Shown: in pieces, positions 24,057-36,539 of the stretch
Layout: each line of letters begins with the position of its first letter
How positions within the stretch are numbered: the first letter of the stretch is position 1
Origin: Vesta saturnalis
Taxonomy: Eukaryota; Arthropoda; Insecta; Coleoptera; Lampyridae
Direction: 5' to 3'
Assembly (NCBI GenBank): GCA_036346205.1
Contig: JARFJB010000534.1
Coordinates: 6,828,501-6,892,500, forward strand
DNA: 64,000 nucleotides
Translations under genes and position numbers: made by a program
The notes under the pieces: model-generated
Databases searched by the model: none
The model's input: only the letters and a program-made list of their open reading frames with translations
Told to the model about the DNA's origin: nothing

Positions 24057-25825
24057 CATTAACCAAAACAATTTCAAAAATTTTCTTCATAAATTACTCA
24101 TCTTTAAAATTCGATAAAACCCTTTCATCGAAAATTAAATCCGGTAACTGATGTCGAAATAATAATACAACTATAATCATTAATTCTAAAAAAAACACTA
24201 ACAGCTGATTTCAAGAAGAATCAGACTCAATAAAGTTATTGATATGACATTACATGACGCGTGTGTGATCTTTAGGGAAAAAGGTATAACAGAGATGCAC
24301 CTGCTGAGAAAAGTTTTTATTAATTTTGGAGTGTGGAAAACTATTTTTTATCGTTATTTGATAAAACCTTGTGTAGCGCTTAAATAATTTTAGGGAGAAA
24401 CTCCGATACCAACTTATGGTTTTATCCTCTCTATCCTTACTGGTTGGCGAATAGGATTATTACAATAAGCGAGTTTTGGATTAAACTCACCGAAAAAAAG
24501 CCGTGACTTTAAGTAAAGTGAAAATACCTAAAATGTTGCTTCAATATTTATATTTACAATCAAAATCGGTATTGTCATAAGAAGCTACTACGATCGGCGG
24601 TTTTCGGTAAACGGTGTTGGACAAGATGTTAGAATCCCAACTGACGGTATAAATCAAGGGCGCTACCCACTCGGTAAAGAACAAACTCAATTTTAAACAC
24701 TGAAACGCTTACTAAGTTTAAAATGGTACAGGGTTAATGACCAGTTCAATATTAACTAAATTTTGCGAATGTGTAGTCGTCAATAACTAGATAAATGGTT
24801 AAAACTAATTGAGTTAATCACTTTCTAATAGTCATCAAATGATTTACATAAAATAGAGTTGAAGTAATGATATGTTTTTTATGATAAATAATCCATTTTA
24901 CTGAAACATAATTAATATATAAGCTTCCTCTAATAAACTATGAATACAGCCTTTATTAAATGTATGTCCAATTAATACAGAAGTTGTATGTACTATTCTC
25001 TGAATAATATAAAAGAAAATAACAATAACCTATTCAAACTCAAAATGAACTAGAGAGAAAGTTTGTAAAAATATATATTTATTTTAGGCTGTCCGAATGT
25101 TTAATTGTTTAAAGCCAAATATACGTTGTGCTGGTACTGAATTAAATTGCAAACACTTAATGCATTTATCTCTATTAATGACTGCATTAGAGATTTGCAA
25201 CGTTGACATAAAGCTTATTGAGCTATATCGTTTAAGACTAAAATTGTTGGAGATTAACGACATTAAAATCAAATGGTGTTAAAAAAATTGAAATAATATT
25301 GTTACAAAATGTACAGCTTTTTGCAAATAAACACAACTTATTTAGCAACGTTCTACGTACACCTATTTTAAAAATCTAACTACAAAATATAATCTTTGTT
25401 GAATATCAAATAACTTTAATACGAACTGCTAGTTAATAAGAATAATCCAAAAGGATAATACCATTTCGATTTTCAATCACCACAAACAAATAACAGTTTT
25501 TGCGTTGTTCCAGTAATTCTTTGTTCTAAATGACAGTAGTATCACACACAATCCAAGAGAAAACACAATCTTACAAGGCATGAACCGTTCTCACAACTTC
25601 TCTTAGTGACAACAAATGTTGCTTTGCTTTTACTTAAAAGCAGTCACGGAATTTTTACAGTTCGGCAACAGCTTTGTCTATTCATACGCTTGTCTACACT
25701 TACTTGCTAGCTTATTCAATCGTAACTAATGTTTACGACTTCATGCAAACCGTCCATATATCTACGTTTTCATAATCTACAGAACAACTTTTTTCACTAA
25801 CTATTTAAAAAAAATCGTTCATAAC
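24057..25825. other. AT-rich DNA, no gene
   Basis: Nothing recognised. Overlapping open frames near 25084-25282 on both strands encode no known domain. Confidence 0.4.
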
Positions 25826-25893
25826 TTTGACAAAATTGTTTATAACATCTTTAACAATCTTAACATATATTACTACTGACGAAGATAACTGTA
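25826..25893 (+). repeat. Decayed hammerhead-like block, inverted relative of 17.9 kb
   Basis: ACTTTGACAAAATTGTTTA, then ACATCTTTAACAA, then CTACTGACGAAGATAACTG matches the minus strand at 17977-17897. CTGACGA (25876-25882) and the first arm of stem II (GATAAC) are kept, but the second arm and GAAAC have changed to CTTAAAA, so no ribozyme could form. It shows that the 17.9-kb motif belongs to a dispersed family. Confidence 0.5.
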
Positions 25894-25899
25894 ACTCTT

Positions 25900-27020
25900 A
25901 AAATACACCATTAAAAAACCCAAAAAAGAGAAGTATTTTATTATGTGTGATAATGGTGAAAGTTTACATCTTCATATCGTTCATAACTGATTTATTTATT
26001 TATTCCACAATTATACCATCGCAATTAAACATATAACTCCCCCACTAAGTGGCATGCGGAGTTAAATAATCAAAAACTATCATTCTGTGTACGATTATAA
26101 ATATTCTTTGCAGCATGTTCGTGTTAATATAAAACTGAACTAATGTCGGGGAAACATTTTTATGCAGAAAAATGACGTGACCGAAAGAATTTTAAGAAAA
26201 AAAGTGCAAATGTTCTTTATAAGGCAGTTAAATCGATTTTTTGATGTGCGCTTCTCTTTTGAGTTAAGACAAAAACATACACTTTCTTAAATGGAAACAA
26301 TAGTTGGTTATTATTTTTTTAAGAAAGTAACGTGATAAATCAAGTTACAAATAACTTTTAACCTCTTCTCTACTTCGTCTCTTCTACTTTGTGAACATCG
26401 TTGTGAATTCTCGCATTATTCGTAAACAAACTCCTTAATGTAGTCATTAAGTTTATTTGTAACTTTATTCGACATAAACTTCGACTTTCCATACAGAGTG
26501 AGTATTTTCTTCAAATAATTTAAACCTTGTCTTAATGCGCTTACTTAAGGACGACGTGACAACCGCGCAAATTCTTCAACTCAACTTAGATAGATGGCGT
26601 ATCAAAAATAATATTTTTCTTCCATTTCCGGTCTCTAAAAATATAATGGAACTACGCCTTAAAGGCATGTGTTAAAAGTGTCGTTGCTTACTATAATTTT
26701 AATTATAATACAGCTATAACTGGATTTTTCATCGCATACGTAAGTTTGTGAAGAACATTTCTTTCGTTTCCTAATAAGTTCTAAGGTCTTCTTTACAGCT
26801 TACTGGATTCAAAAACACATGATTAACCTGAGGTGTGGAACAGGTGTTCTTATGATTCATAAATATTTATTAATGTACTTATTTCGTAGGTGTTAGTATG
26901 GGCATAAATGTGCCAGTATGGTTATAATGGCGTTAGTCATGGTATAATACCAAACACCAAGATCGGCAAGCTCGTGGAGTTTATGACACCCTAATTTCTG
27001 TATTCATTATACATCTCCCT
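25900..27020. other. AT-rich DNA, no gene
   Basis: Nothing recognised. Confidence 0.4.
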
Positions 27021-27022
27021 GC

Positions 27023-27025
<3 letters not shown>

Positions 27026-27075
<50 letters not shown>

Positions 27076-27159
27076 TTGTGTATGTGTGTGTGTGGGTGCG
27101 TGCGTGTGTGTGGGCGGGTGCGTGCGTGGGTACGTGCGTGCGTGTGTGTGTGTGTGGGT
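27026..27159. repeat. (TA)n followed by TG/GTGC repeat
   Basis: About 48 bp of TA dinucleotide (27026-27073) run directly into a GT-rich tract with GTGC units to about 27159. Frames across it are repeat artefacts. Confidence 0.95.
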
Positions 27160-30100
27160 CAAACCACACATGAAGACTATAACTGTATTGTATACTAGAA
27201 CTTCGACCTTATCTACAGGAATGTGAGTACTACTTTTGAATAAGCTCGGGGTCGCTTCAATCCAAATAACCATTGGGATACATACGGGTATATACAGTAA
27301 ATTCACACAGAGTCAGGATACTAGCTTATACATTATAAGTAAGTGTTGCTCAAGTTGCAACAGTGGATTTACACTCCTGGATCAACAGCTGTTTGTGTTA
27401 TGCTTCTTTAGACTGAAGTAGTGGTTAACGTACCTATATTGTGAATAACTAATGCTTACTTTTGAACTAAATTTGGTTAGAGGATAGTCAATACTGTCAA
27501 ATGAACTTTTCTAAATTAAATTAATGATTTGGTACTTAAGTAAAGCTGACGTAGCGTAGAATTTGTCAGGGTATTTTGAACACCCTGTATACGTAGTGCG
27601 TAATTTTGTTTGTAGTTCTGTGCACTTAGTTAGATTCCGTATATATACATTTTTTTTTTGTTGTCAAGTTTAGTTTTATAGATGAATTTGTTTAACGTGT
27701 GTAGCGACCTTTAGGCATGGAGGTGTATGGCGTGCTTTAGATTCTTTGTTTGTGAATTATTATTCCGTAATTTAGGTTGTTTTTCCTTATTATTTCCCGT
27801 TTATCGAAGTTTGAGTAACGTTTATTTGTAAATAGTTGTATATGAGTGTAAATAGGCTGACGTTTATTGTTACGCTTTAAGGGGTGGTTTATAACGTTAA
27901 TATTTTGGACCTTGTGGTGTTTAATGAACGTACTTTTTGTGTAGTAAGGGTAGTTAAGCTACTTCTGAAGAAGACCTGTAAAGGGATTTTATTAAAATTG
28001 TTCATTCACCAAAGGATTATACCTAGTGCCGATTTCGGTTTTATGTAAAGTTACCTAGAGGACATCGTCGTGTTTTATTAGTGCTTCGGTGAACTCTTTG
28101 GTTTATCTCGCTTTTGCGGATTTATTTAAAGTCAACGTTCTTGTAGTGCCTCTTATTTACCGTACAAAGCGTATTTAAAGATAAAGAAACTTTCGCAGTA
28201 TATTAAAATTTATAGTTATTTAAACAAGTTATTAACCTTTTGGACTCGTAACGTAAAGAAAATTATTTAAAAGCTAAAAGTTATCAAGCAATTGTGAACG
28301 CTCAAATTATTATTATTTTAAAAGAAGTTTTGAATTAATGCAGTAACATTTTAACGAGTTTAAATCAAGAAATCGTTTGTGTATCATAGAACAATAGTCA
28401 ACATTTTATTCATCATTTTGCCAGACTAGGAAGATTTCATTTCCGTTATAGCAGTAACCGATCACCTGGGTCGCTTTCATTGTTGTAACACAGGAGAGGT
28501 GTAATTCTAGACCTTAAGGTAACATAATATTGTTTTTTTATTGAAGATTTTCAAGATTTTTTTGGTGTGTTTCGAATTATTTTTTTTGTGTTGATGAAGG
28601 TTTGAAAGCGGGGTCGTATTTTTTTTTTTTTTTTGGTAAATTAAGTTGTTTTAAATTTATTTAGTGTAACTAATTGTAGTTTGACGCTCCGCCTTCACCC
28701 TTTGTTATTTATTTTAGTATTAAAGGGCAATTGGCCCTGTAGTAGTGTGGGTATATTATCCACGAATTATATATAGGTTAAACCATTTAGACTGGCGTAA
28801 AGCAGTATTCTGATCAGACATCCTGTCGCCCATTAAGCTTTTGTTTGTTTTTTGCTTATACGCATTATCGTATGTTTATGTTTATATTATTTTTTTATTA
28901 TTTTATTATAGCTTTGTTGGGTTTTTATAAATGTGTTTTAATTCTGTGGAAACCCTTTTGTGTTACATAAGAGTTTTTTTTGCAAATTGCAAGTTACCGG
29001 TAATTTAGTTTTAACGTAACGAGGTTAGTTTTTTTGTTTTATTGAGTAATAGCGTTATTAATATTTAGTGTTTTATTTGATTTTTAGTTGAGTATTAATT
29101 CAGTTTATAGTTCATTCTATAGATTTTTTTGTTTTGTTTTGATTATTATTTAATGCCTTATTATTACACTGAGGTGTATTAACGTAACGTTATTGAGTGT
29201 TTAACACGCTTTTATTTGACAAGCGTGTAGTGCTTTTGAAGCCCTATTTCAGGTGGTTTGCTGAGTTGCTGTCCAGCACACCTGGGATTGATTGCGGATA
29301 GGTAAGCGTATGTTTTTTGTATGTTTAGACACGCTATGTACTCGTAATTTTGGCACGACGACCCTTATTTTGACTATTAAACATTCTGGCGCCTTTAACC
29401 GAATTGATTTTGTCTTCATTCCCTATTTTGACTTACGTACGATTTACTATTCTGGTTGTGCAAAATTTTTCAACGTCTGACCTACACCCATACGCTGGCT
29501 AGTCGGGGCAAAAAGGCCAATTTTATCTGTAATCCCGTTCTACCACCCGTTTATACCGTTACAAATTATGTATTAAGGGGATGACGAACTAAGAAATTAT
29601 TTTGCTGTTATTTATTGCATATTCAATTCAGCAGTATTTATTTACTTAAAAGTTAATGCCACATATTTGTGTTTATGATCTACCTGCTATACAAGGTGGA
29701 TCTGAAGTAAACCTTTGGGACTACATGTACAAACTACTTTTGGTTATTTTGTTTGGTATATTAAGTTAATTTGAATACTTAATAATACATTTGGTACTGC
29801 CAAGCTCTGAATGTGCTGGGTACTAATTTTATTCAGTTAGCTGTTACTTTGTAATTTCTTTGCTATCTGTTGATCTTTCAAAATTGGGGTTAAGTTAAAT
29901 ACCAATTTAAGTTGTATATTGACTTGAAGTTGTGTGAATGAAACCACACCGCTGTGGACAATTGCTTGATTGGTTTATGTCACTAACCATGCAATACTCG
30001 ATATCGTAGGCGGAAACTTGCAGCTCTTTATTGGGGGCCCTTACTAAAGTGGTTTTAACCACCCCGTTAATCTATAAATAGTGTCTATGAGAACTCTCAC

Positions 30101-31545
30101 AGCATTAATTTAAGTAATACCTTTAGTCAATTTCTTGTATGTTTTGGGGAAGGGGTTTGTTGTAGAGTTAGCTACTGCCAGTTCTGGCTTTACCATATTT
30201 TACGCACGCTAACCACGGTAAGTAAGGCAAGTTGCTGCGGCTTCGTTTTACTTAACTTTGTCATTTTTTTTTATATTAAATTTATTTGTGTTCTTTAATA
30301 GGTTAAATAGGTACAAATGAATATATTTTTGAATTTAATTTTATGAAAAGGGGAATCATTGTGCATGATAACTTTGATTTATATTTAGTTGTATATATAA
30401 ATACATATACCCAAAGAAAATTATTGTGGAAAACGTTAAGTTTAAATTGATAATAAGGGGGGTTACTCTTATTTCTCACACGAGAGGTTGACTTGTACAT
30501 ACCAACAATAAAGTTAAGTTTCTGCAGTGCGCTTACTATATTTGATTATTCCCTTATCATCTTTATGTCTAATTAATATGGTACAACAGTGCTTGCAGTT
30601 CGACCAATAGTGACGCATCCCTCTAGATTGTTATTGCCCTGTTTCGAGTTTTGGCGGCACAACTACATTAAAAACTGGTGGTACCTTTCTTTCTCTCTCC
30701 CTTCAAGTAAATTATCTTTATCACTTCTCACTCTAAGGCCCTTATTAATAGATACACCCACGCATCCAGTGCCTCCGCTTAACTGAGCTCCGGAAATCCT
30801 TTTAATCTGTCGCCTCTGCCCAACACGGTACGTAACAGGTTCTCTTTGCGTTTCTAATGATGGTTTCAATCAAAGTAGAGCAGTGTTAAGAATTTAAATA
30901 TTTCCTTTATGTTAAGTTTGGAATTGTACACATAGGCCAAAAATATTATTTAACTTAGAACAATAAATAAATTCCAGAGTGGGTTAAAACTAATTGGGAA
31001 GTTGAAATTTTTGCGTATTTGATAGATAAAACTCTAGTTTAATTGATTAAATTTAATTGGTGTATGCTTTCTAGTTGGTGAGTGAATCTAAACTACCATC
31101 ATATGGAATATTTTTCCTTGAGTAGACAAATGGTTTACCACACGATCACGTATGTTCAATACTTATCACAAATTGCAATAACTACGGAAATTCAAAGTCA
31201 AACTTGTTATTTATCACAAATTAATGACATTTTTAAAGTTCAATGTCAATTAATGTTTTATTTAGGAAAACAGATTTTAGCAACTAGATAGTTTAAGTTG
31301 TACTGGTGAACGTAAAAAAACGTTTATCCAATCACAAGGTAATTTTAATTTAAATAGGAATGAACAAAAACATTTTGACAGTAGAATATACAATATTGAT
31401 GATTTATTATAGGTTCAATTGTTAAAATCATAATTAATTTTATATAATTACGAACCGGGAAGGTTCACAACGCAATCCAAATTAAAAGCATCAGTGTGGA
31501 AAAAATTAAATTTGATTAAATATTGTACATAATTACATCAAACAC
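27160..31545. other. Long T-rich region, no gene recognised
   Basis: About 4.4 kb without a recognised gene. The plus strand is T/G-rich from about 27540 to 29500, with many homopolymer T runs, much like the unassigned block inside piggyBac copy 1, but I could not align the two. A lone CACCCTGTATA at about 27582 resembles the terminus of the 15.1-kb MITE without a partner. A GC-richer stretch lies at about 30585-30870. A GTAAGCG splice-donor-like site at about 29301 follows a GC-richer segment, but no exon chain can be built. Confidence 0.35.
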
Positions 31546-31547
31546 TG

Positions 31548-31612
31548 CCCAGTGAGGTGGCTAGACATTAGTTAAGGTTGATTCACTACAGTGGTTAGTT
31601 CGAATCCTTATG
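31548..31612 (+). repeat. Second tRNA-like sequence
   Basis: An A-box-like TGGCTAGACATTAG (from 31558) and a B-box-like TTAGTTCGAATCC (about 31595-31607) stand at roughly tRNA spacing on the plus strand. The arms do not pair well and no SINE body follows, so it is best read as an eroded tRNA pseudogene or SINE head. Confidence 0.4.
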
Positions 31613-31618
31613 TATAGC

Positions 31619-31635
31619 TTAACACGTTAAGCGCC
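31619..31635 (+). repeat. Candidate left end of piggyBac copy 2
   Basis: TTAA (31619-31622) followed by CACGTTAAGCGCC looks like a piggyBac target plus terminal repeat. It lies 730 bp upstream of the start of the second piggyBac gene, with a SINE nested between. No matching right end was found, so the assignment is tentative. Confidence 0.4.
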
Positions 31636-31756
31636 AACATAGAAATTCTTTTCATATTCCGATGGGCCAAGTTTTTTCTTTATATATTAATCGGTTAATA
31701 AAGAGTTGGTTAACACGAGCCAATCTCAAACTTTCATATTTTTTTAATAGATTTTT

Positions 31757-32035
31757 ACCGAGATGGTAGACTAGTGGTGACATCACTTGCTTAGTATTCG
31801 GGAGGTAATGGGTTCGATTCCCGTCTACTTTGTATGTGGTTTCTTCAGGGGGTTTTCGTCATACACTTGTAGCGGCATGGTCACTGCGTATATGCACACC
31901 ATGTGCGGATACTTAGGTGAATGATGAGGTAGTATTTTCCCCCTCAGAACCCTAACTCCGTTCCTTCCGATCCTATCCTGACCACACCCATCCTTAATCC
32001 CACCATGCATATATACGTAATGTATGTATGTATGC
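31757..32035 (+). mobile_element. tRNA-derived SINE
   Basis: A tRNA-like head carries an A box TGGTAGACTAGTGG at 31764-31777 and a B box GGTTCGATTCC at 31811-31821 inside a pairing T-arm (ATGGG/CCCGT). A tRNA-unrelated body of about 190 bp follows, and the unit ends in a (TGTA)n tail at 32021-32034. Head, body and simple-repeat tail in this order are the hallmark of a SINE transcribed by RNA polymerase III from the internal boxes and mobilised by a LINE with a matching tail. The head reads well, so the copy is fairly intact. Open frames on both strands across it are not genes. Confidence 0.75.
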
Positions 32036-32467
32036 TGGGAATCCATTATTGTGTCTGAAGGGGCTTGGAAAGCTCAAACAGCCCGACAGGCAACGAAATG
32101 CGTGACCATTCCTATTTTTTTCTTTTCAACAGATTTTTCAAAATGTGAGGGCATCTTAAAATATGCAGGTCCACAAAATAAGTCTTTAGTTAATATGTAT
32201 CCTACTAAATGCAAGGGTACATGAAATAAAAAAGTAAATTGAATAACCTCCAATAAACAACTGATTTGTATAAGCATAGGTATACGTGTTCATTAGATTC
32301 TCCAGTGTAATGTTTACATCTTTAGGTGGTCAGTGGTAGTGTGTGCATCATGTCGCGTTCTTACGAGAGTAAGAACGTTTAGTTTGACAAGAGGTGTTAT
32401 CAGATGAGGATAACGATCTATTTTCAGATGATGGCTCATCAGATGATTATGTTCCAAACGTCGAGTA

Positions 32468-32791
32468 TGTAAAACTAAGAAAACTAAGAACATATTAGAA
32501 ATATTTTGTAATTATCTTAGATTCACGCCCGCTGACTACAAAAACGTGTCCATCTCCATTATAACCGACCAGTTGTAGTACAAAATCCATTCTTTCAGAA
32601 TTCGTTAAGAGGAAGTTCAACAAAAGTCTGTAAAGCTGTGAACTACTACGAACTTAATAGAAATATTTTGTAATTCTTTTAGATTCGCCCCCGCCGCCTA
32701 TAAAAATGTGTCCATCTCCATTACAACCTTGTATAAATAATGAAACCAAAACTGATGAAGATGATCAAATTCCGGCAAACTTTGACACTAT
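32468..32791 (+). repeat. 162-bp tandem duplication inside piggyBac copy 2
   Basis: AGAAATATTTTGTAATT at 32497 and at 32659, each followed by a similar stretch (AGATTC(A/G)C(G/C)CCCGC, then TGTCCATCTCCATTA), shows two copies 162 bp apart, diverged by several substitutions. Only the second leads into the open transposase frame. Confidence 0.7.
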
Positions 32792-33641
32792 TGATGATCA
32801 TAAGGGTGTAGGTCCAGTTACCTGGAGTAAAGTAGATAACATAAAGCTAACAATAAATCATGATGTCTTACAAGAACGTAATCCCCTTACACCTTACGAT
32901 TCTTATAAATTATTTGTCGCCAATAGTATAATCGCTCAAATGGTGGAAAAAACCAACAGATATGCTCAACAATGTATTGGTTCCAAAACGCATTTACCAC
33001 ATGATTGTATAAATCGGAAAGACAGAATGGACACTGAAATAGAAACATTTATAGACATTATACTTTGATGGGCCTGCGTAAAGTTCCTATTATAGTAGAC
33101 GGTCAGAGAATAATCTTTATAAAAATGATATATATGTCAAATTACGTCATGAAATGGACTTTGAGAATGTGGTATTTCAGCGATAATGAAATTACACCAG
33201 AAGATCGTTTACACAATATAGCACCGCTTATAAATCATCTGAAAGTAACATTTCAATTACCTATGACACCACCCAAAAAAGTCTGCATTGACGAAACATT
33301 ACCACCTTTTAGGGGTCTCTTAATATTCAAGCAATATATCTTGTACAAAAGGCACAAGTTCGGTACTAAGCTTTATAAATAGTGAATTTAGCACGAGTTG
33401 CTAACTAAACACTCGTCTAGTGGAAACATTGAGACCAAACATAAAATTTAACTCCAACGCAGTTACCCAAAAGAAATTGTCAATTGCTGAACACACAGGT
33501 AAACAGAGAAATACAGATTGGGTGATAACAAAATGACATGATAAGAGCGATGTTCTCATGCGAAGTACAAAACATGATGACACCATGGTCACCGTAACAG
33601 GACTGGTGTAGAAGTGCAAGTCAGCTTCTGTGTGGTATACT

Positions 33642-33643
<2 letters not shown>

Positions 33644-33714
<71 letters not shown>
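33644..33714. repeat. (TA)n microsatellite inside piggyBac copy 2
   Basis: About 70 bp of pure TA, placed between the catalytic core and the C-terminal part of the transposase. It replaces the coding sequence expected there. Confidence 0.95.
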
Positions 33715-33718
<4 letters not shown>

Positions 33719-34296
33719 GAAAGAATTCATTAAATTTGTCCCACCAGTTGAAGGCGTATACACCTTTCCTTCGGAAAGGAGTCCAATAGTACTGAAAACT
33801 TGCTTTAAAATTGTTGAGAGAAATTCATGCTTATATTTTGTATCGAGAACACACGGGAACAAAAATATGCATTACTAACACTAAAAAAGCGGAACAATTG
33901 TTAGGTATCAGTGACAAAGAAACGTTTCATTTAGCTTAGAGAATAATTTTCTTGAGTTGAGCGACAAGAAAGGTTGTTGCGGAAAATTAAAAGAAGAATT
34001 TCGATGAGGTCATGCCCAGAAGAAGTCATCCCAAAAACATAATAAATGCATGGACTACAATATATTCAGTTGTGTGAAATGTCTTTTGGAGCGGCATTAT
34101 TGTGAAAGTAAATACTTCAATAATAATATATAAACTGATATAGATTTATCTGTTGAGATTCACAGAAAATTGGCATTTAGTTCTGCTTTGTGGCGCTCGA
34201 ATACTTTGCTAAAGAATTCAGCTAATAAATAAAAAGATCATGCAACAATAACATATTAGTCGAGTTCATTGGCCTATTTCGACAGTTTTTACTTTT

Positions 34297-34342
34297 AAAG
34301 CGCGACGTTTCGGAAGCGGACACTGCTTCCGCCATCAAGCTT
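34297..34342 (-). ncRNA. Degenerate hammerhead-like motif in Penelope repeat
   Basis: The minus strand reads CTTGATGGCGGAAGC, loop, GCTTCCGAAACGTCGCG. Stem II and GAAAC are present; the CUGAUGA box has become CTTGATGG, probably by a small deletion, so activity is unlikely. Position in the terminal repeat matches the known Penelope arrangement. Confidence 0.55.
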
Positions 34343-34489
34343 AGTCCTGAGAAGAACTGTTTTTACACTTGAGTCGAATTCATACGCTATGATTGTTTCC
34401 CAAGTACTCTCAGGTTCAACCTTTCACTTGATAATGTAAAATTATAAAATTGTTACGGGTTGATGTCGACCAAAACTAATAACAATGAA

Positions 34490-36539
34490 TACTCTCGTTA
34501 CAAGCTTTCGATACTATCTGTATCATCATCATGGCATAAGAGTTGGAACAATGTTAGATTTGAGTTGTAGTGTACATACCTACCCCGTGTGGGTAGGTTT
34601 CTTGAATACACTTGTCGTGAAGGTGTTGTCATTCCTGCGTACAAGTACATCCAGGAATGGTAGCTTTGTTCCGGCTCCACTTCCATTGTGAAATTTATGG
34701 AGGGTATGTGGCTATTTATGTGATCTAGGAATTCATCCAGGTTATCATTGTGATATTGTCAAACTAAGAAGATATCGCCCACACATATGACGCGTCCTAG
34801 TTTTTCCGTGAATTCCGATATCGGTTGGTCTTCTTAAAAAATGATAGTTTAGTTTAATAGTTGAATTTAACTACATAAAATAATTGATAACAGAAAAATC
34901 ATTAAATTAAATTAAATTAGATTAGATTATAATATAATTGTACATAGCTACTTTACTTATTGCTTATGTTTTAGATATTGAATGCATGTCATAAGAAAAC
35001 ATACTTAACGTATCTGCTGTTTTTATTTCCTTAGGTAGATCATTAAACATCTTTAATCCTCTATAAAAAATTTGGTTTTCTTGAAACATTGTATTAACCA
35101 TTTGTATGTAGTTGTTTCCCGATCTAGTATTATAGTTGTGTTTGTCTTGTACATATGAGATGGGTATGTTTGTGCTTAATTCCATATATCATATGTTGCT
35201 CACTATGAGTGATAGTGGGGAACCCATCACCACCCCAAAACCTTGTTGGCAATATTTGTTTTCTACTTGGAAATATGTAGTTATAATGCATGTTGTCAGA
35301 AGTTCCGTTATTGTGCTCACCGAAAGTTTCTTTCGTCCGTCTAATGTTTCATTCTCTTACAGCCTGTCCCTTATGATAGAGCCTTATTTCTAGGCTCATT
35401 TGTGAATAGGCTCTTCTACGAAGTGCTCAGTATTCCTGACCATATACTCGGTTTTTCCCGATAAGGGTGTGATGACGCCTAGCAGATAGTGTGCCAATGG
35501 GTAACTAGGTGAATTTCTCGAGCTCACAATTGGTGTCAGGGGAATTCCTTCCTTAGGAATCTTTGGTAGGCCGTACAGATGCGGAGGTTTTGTGTAGCGT
35601 GGAGTAAGTCTAGTTCTTTGGTAATCGGAGAACTCTCCCTTGTGTTTTCCCAACGTCTGGTATGTCCATCGTTCGATTGATGGTGTGGGGTCTTTTGGTA
35701 TTCGTTTGTACTCGTCCCCGTTCAGTAGTTTTTGGATCTTACTGTTGTAAGTCTCCATGTCCATTACCACATTCGCGTTTCCTTTGTTTGACGGGAGAAT
35801 TTTGATCGATGGGTCATTCTTAAGGGAAATGGTCCTTCTCCGTTCCAGGTTAGAGAGGGTAGGTTTAGTTCGCCTAGATAAATCTAAGACTGATCTAACC
35901 TTACTTCTGTAGTCTTCAGCTTCTGCAGGATCTAATTTGTTAGCTGTTTTACAACTGCACTTAATAAATCTACCTTCGGAATATATCTTGTTGTTATCGC
36001 ATAGCTCAAGTCTTTGTCCAGAACCTTCATTTCGTTCTCGTTCAACTGTCGGTTAGAGATGTTTATGACAATATTTTTCCGATTGATATTGGTTGGTTCT
36101 TTTTTCTCTTTAATTAGCTTTTCTAGTTTCTTTTGATGAATTTCGTTGTGCATTGCCTTGGTCTTTGAATATTTGCTTCTAGAAGTCTTATTTATCCTAT
36201 CAAAGTCTTGTTCGTTCACTCAATTTTGAGTAGTCTCTCTGATCTCGTTGGATTCGTGTTTGAGCTGAAATTTTTTGAAACGGGGATTCGTTCTTTGATT
36301 AGCGGTTCGTTAGCTCTCTTTACAATTTGTGATATTTTTCGACTGTATATCGGTGTTTTGATGTCGAGCCCAGGAGATATTACGATGTTATCACGGGCTT
36401 TGCAGAGGAAGTTCAGGTGGTTATACTCTACTGGTACCTTGTTTATGGATGTTTCAAGCTTTCTGAAAAATTGTTTGACTTCGGGGTCGCACCAAGTTAC
36501 TAATTCTGTATTATAAGTGTTCTGTAACTGTGGTTTCAT
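34490..36539 (-). pseudogene. Penelope-like reverse transcriptase, broken
   Basis: From ATG at 36539 the protein starts MKPQLQNTYNTELVTWCDPE, with a stretch of about 107 residues typical of the Penelope N-terminus. A second piece (36219-35932) continues it. At 35900-35396 the reverse transcriptase begins: SIKILPSNKGNANVVMDMET, then LYGLPKIPKEGIPLTPIVSS, both strong Penelope motifs. GVVMGSPLS lies near 35234-35211. After the nested LINE tail (34835-35200) the frame resumes with GRVICVGDIFLV near 34800-34765, where the catalytic YVDD has become CVGD, and ends with a block like DHINSHIPSINFTMEVE and GRYVHYNSN to about 34490. Several frameshifts and stops, the lost Asp and the missing GIY-YIG domain make it inactive. 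Confidence 0.85.
34835..35200 (-). mobile_element. 5'-truncated LINE tail nested in Penelope element
   Basis: A minus-strand frame (35185-34964) ends a LINE-type reverse transcriptase: HNYNTRSGNN followed by IFYRGLKMFNDLPKEIK, a C-terminal signature of many non-LTR retrotransposons. It is followed in its own sense by a short 3' UTR and an (AATTT)n-like tail at 34928-34901. Only the last 70 or so codons are present, as expected for a 5'-truncated insertion. It interrupts the Penelope frame right after GSPLS. The precise LINE family is not clear. Confidence 0.65.

Larger units (their letters stand above)
32350..34140 (+). pseudogene. piggyBac transposase, copy 2, split by a TA repeat
   Basis: This is a near full-length but dead piggyBac transposase. 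It starts at ATG 32350 (MSRSYESKNV) with an acidic N-terminus (SDEDNDLFSDDGSSDDYVPN, frame-shifted). A 162-bp duplicated stretch interrupts it at 32490-32790. It continues open at 32706-33382: YKLFVANSIIAQMVEKTNRY, DTEIETFIDIILMMGLRK, WYFSDNEITPEDRLHNIAPL, then KVCIDETLPPFRGLL with the first catalytic Asp near 33288. After 33383 there are stops; a block like RCSHAKYKT/DVLMRSTKHDDTMVTV is visible in mixed frames to 33640. A TA microsatellite then cuts it. The C-terminal part at 33720-34132 shows LNLSHQLKAYTPFLRKG, where the third-Asp motif DLSDQ reads NLSHQ, then HAYILYREHTGTK and a cysteine-rich tail with CVKCLLERHYCESKYF. The second Asp region cannot be found. It differs from copy 1 in sequence, so it is another family. 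Confidence 0.85.

Noticed and set aside
27575..27592. A second copy of the 15.1-kb MITE, from CACCCTGTATA
   Set aside because: Only about 11 bp match and no partner end or arm sequence is found nearby.
34190..34215. GGCGCT as the right end of piggyBac copy 2
   Set aside because: It resembles part of the complement of the candidate left end, but no TTAA follows at the right place.
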